A stretch of 17,242 bases of DNA, from positions 1-17,242 of the forward strand of contig JADYZS010000144.1 of NCBI GenBank assembly GCA_020853075.1, given 5' to 3'. This document shows, piece after piece, positions 7,637 through 14,080 of the stretch. The position numbers and the translations under genes are program-made. Origin of the DNA: Anaerolineae bacterium. Lineage in GTDB: Bacteria; Chloroflexota; Anaerolineae; JADYZS01. The notes under the pieces were generated by a model. The model did no database searches, had not been told where the DNA came from, and saw only the letters and a list, made by a program, of their open reading frames with translations. How positions within the stretch are numbered: the first letter of the stretch is position 1; each line of letters opens with the position of its first letter.

Positions 7637-10600
7637 CTAACCGACCTTCGCCATCGCGTTGTCCAGAAAGAGCGCTCGCAATTCCTGATCCTTGAACAAA
7701 GCGGCGATCTCCTCAACCAAAGAGCGCGCCTCCTGCCGTTTCATGTCTGCTTCATCCATCCGGCCCAGCATTGATAGGGCTTGCACTGAACCGACTAACG
7801 CCTGCAACATCAGCGGTCGCATTTGCATCTCCCGCGCGAAGGCCCCGGCGCGACTATAATCTGCCAGCGCGAGACCGTGCTCTTCCCGTGCGGCGCTTAT
7901 CCGCCCGCGGACAAGGAAGATCATGGGATAGGTATTCTTCATGGCACGTTCCTCCGCGTAAGTACGTGCTCCTTCCGCCAGGCTTGCAGCATCGTCCAGG
8001 TTACTCCTTGCCAGCGCCACAAGCGCCTGTCCCACAAGGAAGAACGGTTTCTGCAACAGGATGGTCGGTGTGGGCTGCGTTAGCCCTTTCTGGAAAAACT
8101 GAGCGGCACGCTCTGTGTCACCTCTCGCCAGGACACAGTATCCTACGTCCGCCCAAGTTGTGCCGCCTGCCATCAAACCCGCCGGATGCTCCAAGAGTAT
8201 CAAGGCTTCCGCATGATAGGGAAAGGCCTTGTCTGCCAACTTGTCGCTGATTTCCAGATAGGCTGTGCCCAACGTGCCCAATCCCATGACCAGTGGAAAG
8301 GGCATAGATTGCTCCAATAAGCGCGCTACCCGGACTTGACGTTTCAGAATTTCCACCGCATGTTCATACTCGCCCCGCTGTAGGGCGATGCTGCCCATGG
8401 TCCAGGTAGCCCAGGATTCCGCATAGGCCGACCCGATGTGCGCGCCTATATTGGCTGCCTCTTCCGCTATCTGGTACGCTGTCTCCAGGTCGCCGTTCCT
8501 GATGTGATAAATAGGAATATCCGAGGCTAACAGATTGGCCCGGTTCTCACGATTCCCCACCTTTTCTGAGGCGCGCAGTGCCTCCTGAGCGATTTGCCAC
8601 GCCTCATCAAAACGGGTCATAAGGATCAGCGTCCCCGCAACATGGGCCAGTCCAGTTGCCAACTGCTCCTCCAGGTTCAGGTCACGCCCAATCTGCACGG
8701 ACTCGCTCAGGTGCTTCATGGCACCGTCAAAATCCGCGGTGGCCGTACACATCATGCAGCGGATCCAGTAGTGCTCGGCCAGGCCCGCGAGGTCGTTGTA
8801 CTCGCGCGCCAGCCGCTCTGCCTCTGACAGATGCGTTTCGTCCTCGGGGAATTGGCCCAACCGCAACGCGACCACCCAGGACAACTTGTTCAGCGCAGAA
8901 ACTTGCATGGGGATGTCGCTGTGATCCTTTGCGACGTGAAACATCTGATGGTAGGTCTCTACCGCGCGCGGGATCTCGTTTGCTAACGTTAGCGCGCCGC
9001 CCAAGCCCTCGTACGCACGGCGCATGAGAGACATGTCCTCTACGGCCTGTAGAATCTCAAGCGCACGGCTGTAGTAGGAGATGGCTTCCGGGGTAGCATA
9101 GGCACGAGCAGCGCGATCCCCAGCGTCCACCAGATAGGGGAGGGCTCGTGTCTCCTCTTGCGCCTCCAGAAAATGGCGCGCGATATCGTGCACACGCTCT
9201 TTGTCCACCCGCTCCAGAGATTCTGCGACGCGCTGGTGCAGTTCACGGCGCTTGCTGAGGAGGATTGAGGAGTAGGCAGTCTCTTGCGTCAGCACATGCT
9301 TGAAGAGGTAAAGCCGGTGCGGCAGACGGCTTTTCTCGCGGATCAGTTCGCGCCGTTGCAGGTTGCCGAGCACATCGTCCAAACCCTGACGCACATCGTA
9401 CACATCCGCCAACACATCAAACTGGAACTCGCGACCGATGACCGCTGCCGTTTGGGCCACACGCTTTGTCTCCTCGTCCAGACGATCCAAACGCGCCATG
9501 ATGACACCGGTGAGCGTGTCGGGCACGGCGATATGTTCAATCTCGCGCGTGGCGCGCCAGTGCGAATTCTCCCGCACAACCAATCTGGCATCCAACAGGG
9601 AGCGAATCACCTCTTCTACGAAGAAGGGGTTTCCTTCAGCCTTCCTCAGAATTAGAGAGCGTACCTTCTCCGGCAAGTCTTCAATGTGCAAGAGGTTGGC
9701 AACCAGCGTACGCGCATTGCTCTCATCCAGAGGTTCCAGCATCAAGGCGGTATAGCGATGGCCGTAGTCTCGTGCAGCCACCTCGTGGAAACGCCATGAC
9801 GGTTCCTGCCGGCGCGGGCGGAAGAGGGCTAAGATCATCAACGGCACGCGATCGGTGAGAGCCGACAAACGTTCCATCAGGTCAAGAGAGGTTGGATCAA
9901 CCCAATGAAGGTCCTCAAATATCAGGACAAGGGGCCGCGTTGCTGCCAGGCCCTCACACAGAGCGCATGTGGCTTGAGTTACCCGTTCGCGTATATCGGG
10001 CGGTGTGAGGTATTTGACCCGCTCGTAGTCCTCACCGGCAAACTTGAGCCCCAAGAGCATCGCCAGGAATGGCGCGATCTCGGACACAGAGCCGGGCAGC
10101 AATTCCGCCACGCGCGCCTTCATCTTGTCATATTGTCCCAGGTCTTCCGCTGCCAGGTCCAGGTTGAAGGCCCTGCGCAACAGGTCTATGAAGGGCGCGT
10201 AGGGGGTGGCCGATTCATAGGAGAGGGAACGGCCTTCCAACCATCCCAACGAGGATGGTAGAGGAGCATTGACACCGATACCGCCTTCCTGTGCGGCCTC
10301 GGCTAACACCCCATCGGCAACAAGAGACTTGCGGAGTTCGGCCACCAACCGGGATTTACCAAGCCCCGCCTCACCCATGACCGAAATGATCTGTCCCTGC
10401 CCTTGCCGCAACTCCTCAACCCGTGAACGCAGCGTCGCCATCTCGCGCTCGCGCCCGACGAGAGGGGAATTCAACCCGACGATGCCGCGCGTGCGCGCGG
10501 CATCCTTCCGCCTGCCACGCACACGATACACCCGGACAGGTTCGGCCTTCCCTTTGACGGTGACCATCCCCCGGTCCTCAAAGTCAAACAAAGAGGCTAC

Positions 10601-11341
10601 CAGGCGATGGGTCTGTTCTGAGATCAAGATCGTGTCGGGCTCCGCCGCGCTTTGCATACGCGCTGCCAGGTTGACGGTGTCGCCGACGGCAAGGTATTCC
10701 ATGTGCAGGTCATCGCCGATATGGCCGACGACGACGAGGCCGGTGTTCAGCCCTACCCGCATCTGAAAAGAAGGCACGCGCTGCCTCTGGCGCAGCGTGC
10801 GGGCATAGTCCTGGATTGAGGTTAAGATGTCCAACGCAGCGCAGACCGCTCGCTCTGCATCGTCCTCGTGGGCAATGGGTGCCCCGAAGAAAGCCAGGAC
10901 ACCGTCGCCCAGGAGTTGGGCAATGGTTCCTTCGTAGCGATAGACGGCCTGGCTGACATGGCGATGAGCGCCCGATACGATCTCGTGCCACTCTTCAGGG
11001 TCCATCTGCTCGGCCAGCATGGTTGAGTTGACGATGTCGGTGAAGAGGGTGGTGACCGTCTTGCGTTCGCCCTCCATCCGCTCCCGCGCCGCTAACACTT
11101 TGGTGGCGACGCTTTGCGGTGCAGCGCGGCGGAGTGCCTCCAAAGGCTCGCTCTTGGCAACGGGGGCAGAGCGCGCCGTGGCCGCCGCGCCGGTCAGATT
11201 GAATCCGCAGTTCTGGCAGAACCTGGCACTAGATGAAACGGGCCTACCACAATTGGGGCAAACCCGCTCCAGCGGCTGGCCGCAGTTCTCGCAAAACCTG
11301 GCATCAGACGCGTTCTCATGGGCGCAATTCGGGCACTTCAT
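7637..11341 (-). CDS. Full-length zinc-ribbon, class III cyclase, AAA ATPase, TPR protein (1234 aa)
   Basis: Domains in order: a double zinc ribbon with eight Cys at 3-45, a class III adenylate/guanylate cyclase domain at ~94-275, an AAA_16-type ATPase at ~292-650, and TPR repeats at ~720-1220. D102 (LFTDIVNST) and D146 (LLGDGVLAFFG) should bind the two metals. N224 and R228 (GDTVNLAARM) stabilise the transition state. Walker A is GEAGLGKS at 323-330 and Walker B LVLIFEDLHWVD at 471-482. The overall plan resembles mammalian soluble adenylyl cyclase (cyclase, P-loop NTPase, TPR-like tail) but with one catalytic domain, so a homodimer is expected. Purine-reading residues are Q142 and L217, so the product (cAMP, cGMP or none) is uncertain. 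It has no membrane helix. Start ATG 11341 has GGGGAG (11350-11355) 8 nt upstream. It lies 78 nt after the histidine kinase stop. Stop TAG at 7639-7637. Confidence 0.95.
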   Translation of the reverse strand: MKCPNCAHENASDARFCENCGQPLERVCPNCGRPVSSSARFCQNCGFNLTGAAATARSAPVAKSEPLEALRRAAPQSVATKVLAARERMEGERKTVTTLFTDIVNSTMLAEQMDPEEWHEIVSGAHRHVSQAVYRYEGTIAQLLGDGVLAFFGAPIAHEDDAERAVCAALDILTSIQDYARTLRQRQRVPSFQMRVGLNTGLVVVGHIGDDLHMEYLAVGDTVNLAARMQSAAEPDTILISEQTHRLVASLFDFEDRGMVTVKGKAEPVRVYRVRGRRKDAARTRGIVGLNSPLVGREREMATLRSRVEELRQGQGQIISVMGEAGLGKSRLVAELRKSLVADGVLAEAAQEGGIGVNAPLPSSLGWLEGRSLSYESATPYAPFIDLLRRAFNLDLAAEDLGQYDKMKARVAELLPGSVSEIAPFLAMLLGLKFAGEDYERVKYLTPPDIRERVTQATCALCEGLAATRPLVLIFEDLHWVDPTSLDLMERLSALTDRVPLMILALFRPRRQEPSWRFHEVAARDYGHRYTALMLEPLDESNARTLVANLLHIEDLPEKVRSLILRKAEGNPFFVEEVIRSLLDARLVVRENSHWRATREIEHIAVPDTLTGVIMARLDRLDEETKRVAQTAAVIGREFQFDVLADVYDVRQGLDDVLGNLQRRELIREKSRLPHRLYLFKHVLTQETAYSSILLSKRRELHQRVAESLERVDKERVHDIARHFLEAQEETRALPYLVDAGDRAARAYATPEAISYYSRALEILQAVEDMSLMRRAYEGLGGALTLANEIPRAVETYHQMFHVAKDHSDIPMQVSALNKLSWVVALRLGQFPEDETHLSEAERLAREYNDLAGLAEHYWIRCMMCTATADFDGAMKHLSESVQIGRDLNLEEQLATGLAHVAGTLILMTRFDEAWQIAQEALRASEKVGNRENRANLLASDIPIYHIRNGDLETAYQIAEEAANIGAHIGSAYAESWATWTMGSIALQRGEYEHAVEILKRQVRVARLLEQSMPFPLVMGLGTLGTAYLEISDKLADKAFPYHAEALILLEHPAGLMAGGTTWADVGYCVLARGDTERAAQFFQKGLTQPTPTILLQKPFFLVGQALVALARSNLDDAASLAEGARTYAEERAMKNTYPMIFLVRGRISAAREEHGLALADYSRAGAFAREMQMRPLMLQALVGSVQALSMLGRMDEADMKRQEARSLVEEIAALFKDQELRALFLDNAMAKVG
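10442..11341 (-). repeat. Duplicated zinc-ribbon/cyclase module, copy 1
   Basis: Direct-repeat partner of 6685-7584, offset 3757 bases, in the same orientation. Near-identical DNA runs occur, for example around 10715-10745 and 6958-6988, which encode the VVVGHIG strand. Confidence 0.8.
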
Positions 11342-11419
11342 GCCGATCTCTCCCCGTTACTGGCTGTGAAAACGAACATCTGACCCCTTCCTGAGTATGC
11401 TGCCAACCGCGAAGGTGGG

Positions 11420-12814
11420 CTAACTTCGCTTGAGCCGAACCGGCAGCGACACCTGGAAGCAGGTTTCACCTGGGCGGGATCTGACCGTGATTTGACCGCG
11501 GTGCTTATCTACGACGATGTTATAGACGATGTGAAGGCCAAGGCCCGTGCCGATACCTGGCGCTTTGGTCGTGAAGAACGGTTCAAAGATGCGCGACTGA
11601 ATATCCGGCGGAATGCCCGGCCCGCTGTCTTTGATCTCTACGACCACCAGGCCATCCTTCCCATACGTGCGTAGGGTGATCTCACCTTTACCATCCATGG
11701 CATCCACGGCGTTGTCAATGAGGTTGGTCCACACCTGATTCAGTTCGCTGCCATAAGCCTCTATCTTCGGTAGATCCTTAGCATATTCCCGTGTGACCTT
11801 CACGCCTTGCTTGAGCCTGTGGCGCAAGATGACCAGGGTGTTCTCCAGGCCGTCGTGCACGTCCACTTCCTGGATCGGCGCTTGATCCAGAAAAGAATAG
11901 GTTTTGACCGCCTTGACGATCTCCGAGATGCGCGCGGCGCTCTTCGCTACTTCATCAAGGAGCGCGTACAGGGAGCAGCCACTCCCCACCCAATGGAGGA
12001 TCAAAGGCAACTGGGCGGAAGAGAGATCCCGCACCGCCTCCGCCAAAGTCTCTACATCCCAACCAAACGTGACCAAGGCGGGAGCCAGTTCCCACGCCTC
12101 GTCCACGTCGCGCTCTTCCAACCACTCTTGCAGTTCGCCCTCGCGATCGCTGCGGATAAGGGGGTCCAGGTTCACCGATGCGGCTGCGCGCTTCACGATC
12201 TCATCTCGCAGCCTGTGAACCGACTCAGTTTGACGTGAGTCCAGATCAAGGGCATCCATTTGGAGCGTCAGCCGCTGCCAGGCCTCTATCGTTTGGCGCA
12301 TCTGGGCGGTGCTACGCTGAGCCGCAGCCGCCGGGTTATTGAGTTCGTGCGCCAACCCCGCGGATAGTTTTCCGAGGGCAGCCATCTTCTCACTTTGCCT
12401 GAGAACGAGTTCCGTGTGCCGGAGGCGCGAGGTGACCGTGTGCAAAATCGCCAGCACCGCCGCCGGACTAGAGGAGAGCAATTGGAAAAAGACGCCCTGG
12501 CTAATCTTCAGCAAGCGGCTGTCTCGCAAGGCCCGTCCGGTGGCAGTACGCGGCACCTGCTCCAACACCGATATCTCGCCGATGACCTCACCGGCCCCAC
12601 GCGTCGCGATCACTACGTCCTGTTGGCCGGATCGCTTGGTGAACTCAAACTCACCCTCCAGGACGATGTAAAGGGCATCGCCTGGGCTCCCTTCCTCCAT
12701 CAGAATCTCACCGGAACAAATCCCAACCGTCTCCGACCTTTCCAGAAGCCAGGCGAGGTCGTCGTCAGAGAGTCCGGCAAAAAGCGGCAACCGTTTCAAG
12801 AATTCGGTGTTCAT
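11420..12814 (-). CDS. Cyclic-nucleotide-binding sensor histidine kinase (464 aa)
   Basis: Soluble kinase. Numbering is from ATG 12814. A CNB/CAP-like domain occupies ~1-130, with GEVIGEISVLEQVPRTATG at 75-93: Glu80 (ribose contact) and Arg89 (phosphate contact) are conserved, so nucleotide binding is plausible. Then comes an H box, AGLAHELNNP, with phospho-acceptor His156, a long helical middle region, and a HATPase with N box NLIDNAVDAM (364-373), DSGPGIP, FEPFFTT and GTGLGLHIV (G boxes). It has no membrane helix and no PAS or HAMP domain. No response regulator is encoded in the window. Start 12814 is preferred over ATG 12838, because GGGGGA lies directly before 12814, 12838 has no Shine-Dalgarno, and homology begins near FLKRLPLFAGLSDDDL. 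It starts 13 nt after the dehydratase stop and precedes two cyclase genes on the same strand, making it the natural candidate reader of a cyclase product (inference). Confidence 0.92.
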   Translation of the reverse strand: MNTEFLKRLPLFAGLSDDDLAWLLERSETVGICSGEILMEEGSPGDALYIVLEGEFEFTKRSGQQDVVIATRGAGEVIGEISVLEQVPRTATGRALRDSRLLKISQGVFFQLLSSSPAAVLAILHTVTSRLRHTELVLRQSEKMAALGKLSAGLAHELNNPAAAAQRSTAQMRQTIEAWQRLTLQMDALDLDSRQTESVHRLRDEIVKRAAASVNLDPLIRSDREGELQEWLEERDVDEAWELAPALVTFGWDVETLAEAVRDLSSAQLPLILHWVGSGCSLYALLDEVAKSAARISEIVKAVKTYSFLDQAPIQEVDVHDGLENTLVILRHRLKQGVKVTREYAKDLPKIEAYGSELNQVWTNLIDNAVDAMDGKGEITLRTYGKDGLVVVEIKDSGPGIPPDIQSRIFEPFFTTKAPGIGTGLGLHIVYNIVVDKHRGQITVRSRPGETCFQVSLPVRLKRS

Positions 12815-12827
12815 TCCCCCGGCCTTC

Positions 12828-13169
12828 TCAGGGTTCATATAGCCGGTCCGTCTTCGCGGCCATGATAAAGTCGTTGCGATGCAGGCCCTTGATCTTGTGC
12901 GTCCACCAGGTGACCGTCACCTTGCCCCACTCGGTCAACAAGGCCGGATGGTGGTCTTCCGCCTCGGCGACCTCGCCTACTTTGTTCGTAAAGGCCAGGG
13001 CTTCAGCGAAGTTACGGAACTTGAAGACGCGCTGCAAACGCTTGATCGCATCTACCTCTACGATCTGCCACCCAGGTACTTGCGGGTGGTACTCGGCAAT
13101 CTCCGCGTCGGTGACCACCGGCTCGCCGCCGCGGCAAGCGACGCACTTCATTTGAGTTAGGGTATTCAC
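12828..13169 (-). CDS. phhB: Pterin-4a-carbinolamine dehydratase
   Basis: 113 residues, the usual length of the family. It shows the diagnostic motif: DHHP at 72-75, W81 in the place of the common Tyr, TH at 90-91, GL at 95-96 and D100. The enzyme dehydrates 4a-hydroxytetrahydrobiopterin formed by aromatic amino-acid hydroxylases and, in animals, also acts as a transcription coactivator (DCoH). The N-terminus carries a CVAC motif followed by GGEPVVTDAEI, common in bacterial members of unknown physiological role. The start is GTG 13169, overlapping the stop of the HAD gene as GTGA, with GGAG nine bases upstream. The alternative ATG 13151 has no Shine-Dalgarno. No aromatic hydroxylase or pterin reductase is in the window, so its role here is open. 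The symbol follows the family name; orthology to Pseudomonas phhB is not proven. Confidence 0.92.
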   Translation of the reverse strand: MNTLTQMKCVACRGGEPVVTDAEIAEYHPQVPGWQIVEVDAIKRLQRVFKFRNFAEALAFTNKVGEVAEAEDHHPALLTEWGKVTVTWWTHKIKGLHRNDFIMAAKTDRLYEP

Positions 13170-13909
13170 GTATTCCACTCCGCGATGATCGGGATGACTT
13201 CCGATAGGCAAGTCACCGTCGCATCAGGGACAAACAGGTTCGCGAAAGGCTCGTTCTCTGGGTTGGGTGTCATGTTGGCGAGGATGGCCCACATCCCGAC
13301 GTCTTGAGCCCCCCGAATATCCACTGGCACGGTGTCGCCTACCATCACGGCCTCATAGCCCGGCACGTCCCAGCGGTCAAGCACCGCGTTGAACGCCTCG
13401 GGCCGCGGCTTGCGGAACTCAATGGCCGCCGACGTGACCACCGTATCCAGGTATGGCCGGAGGCCCATGCCATCTATCAAGCCCTGAACAAGAGGGTCGT
13501 GGGTCGCGTTGGATAAGGCCCCCAGGCGATAGCCTTCCTCGCGCAGCGCACGCAAGGTCGCGAGGGTGTCGGGGTAGGGACGGTGGGCAGCAACCTCCGG
13601 CGCGAAGAATACCTCTATGGCCCTTGCCACCAGTTCCCGGTCGGCTTTGGGGTAGCCGACGAACTGCAAGAGAAAGGCCAACGTATCTTCCGCTTTGTGC
13701 TCCTCCATCTCGCGGGCCGACTTTTGCGCCGCGAACTTGCGCGCATCAATCCAGCGTGCCGGGAAGTTTTCGGGGAGATTCTCCATTCCGTTCTGCCGCA
13801 GGAAGGCAGCCATCGCCGCTGCGCCCTCGGCGATGATGTCATCCCAATCCCGATCCACCGTCGCCAATGTATTGCCAAAATCAAAGACTACGGCACGCAC
13901 CGGGCACAT
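13166..13909 (-). CDS. HAD-superfamily hydrolase (247 aa)
   Basis: HAD motifs in order: motif I FDFGNTLA with nucleophile D10, motif II LSNAT with S133, motif III K167 (FRKPRPEAF), and motif IV GDTVPVDIRGA with D192 and D197. A helical C1-type cap lies at ~20-110. The position usually held by the second Asp of DxD (the general acid in phosphatases) is Gly12. This occurs in some HAD subgroups and makes the exact reaction uncertain: phosphatase with altered acid, or another HAD chemistry. Start ATG 13909 is chosen because AAGGCGG (13915-13921) is 5 nt upstream and the HAD fold begins at once (CPVRAVVFDFGNT). The longer open frame to 14092 crosses the promoter region and is not homologous. It is the first gene of the minus-strand run, with promoter at 13955-13983. 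Its stop overlaps the dehydratase start. Confidence 0.92.
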   Translation of the reverse strand: MCPVRAVVFDFGNTLATVDRDWDDIIAEGAAAMAAFLRQNGMENLPENFPARWIDARKFAAQKSAREMEEHKAEDTLAFLLQFVGYPKADRELVARAIEVFFAPEVAAHRPYPDTLATLRALREEGYRLGALSNATHDPLVQGLIDGMGLRPYLDTVVTSAAIEFRKPRPEAFNAVLDRWDVPGYEAVMVGDTVPVDIRGAQDVGMWAILANMTPNPENEPFANLFVPDATVTCLSEVIPIIAEWNT

Positions 13910-13954
13910 AGCCACCGCCTTAATAAACACCTTGCTTGCTAAAAGACAGCACGA

Positions 13955-13983
13955 AGTATATGCGAATTCGGTGTAAAATGCAA
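13955..13983 (-). promoter_or_regulatory. Sigma70-like promoter for the minus-strand gene run
   Basis: On the minus strand TTGCAT (13983-13978), a 17-base spacer, then TATACT (13960-13955). Transcription would start near 13948, about 40 nt before the HAD ATG. Four of six -35 bases and five of six -10 bases match consensus, with ideal spacing. It is the only good promoter seen upstream of the whole minus-strand run. Confidence 0.6.
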
Positions 13984-14000
13984 CCGTGAATCTAAGGGGC

Positions 14001-14029
14001 TTGGAGACCCTTTGGGATTCTGCTATAAT
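14001..14029 (+). promoter_or_regulatory. Sigma70-like extended -10 promoter for the ABC exporter group
   Basis: TTGGAG (14001-14006), 17-base spacer, TATAAT (14024-14029), with TG one base before the -10 (TGCTATAAT), an extended -10. Expected start is near 14036, giving a leader of about 45 nt before ATG 14081. Its -35 lies 17 bp from the -35 of the divergent promoter, so a single bound regulator could affect both. Confidence 0.7.
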
Positions 14030-14068
14030 GAGGCGCACCCAGGGATTGATAGAAGTAGGTATGTGGCT

Positions 14069-14074
14069 GGAGGG
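14069..14074 (+). promoter_or_regulatory. Ribosome-binding site of the ABC exporter
   Basis: GGAGGG, 6 nt before ATG 14081. It decides the start in favour of 14081 over the open frame that reaches back to 14012, which runs through the -10 element. Confidence 0.75.
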
Positions 14075-14080
14075 TTCTGT

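Noticed and set aside
7585..7716. N-terminal extension of the second cyclase gene up to 7716
   Set aside because: It overlaps the end of the intact cyclase gene and has no homology. The zinc ribbon and the GAGGAGGG site fix ATG 7584.
11378..11406. TTGGCA-17-TCAGAT as an internal promoter before the intact cyclase
   Set aside because: The -35 is good, but the -10 matches only three of six bases. Too weak to annotate; it may be chance in a 78-nt gap.
11409..11429. GCGAAG/CTTCGC inverted repeat over the histidine kinase stop as a terminator
   Set aside because: A 6-bp stem with a 9-nt loop and no U-run after it, so it does not meet the form of an intrinsic terminator.
13993..14015. AAGGG...CCCTT inverted repeat over the plus-strand -35 as an operator
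   Set aside because: Only 5-bp arms with no second copy near; cannot be told from chance.
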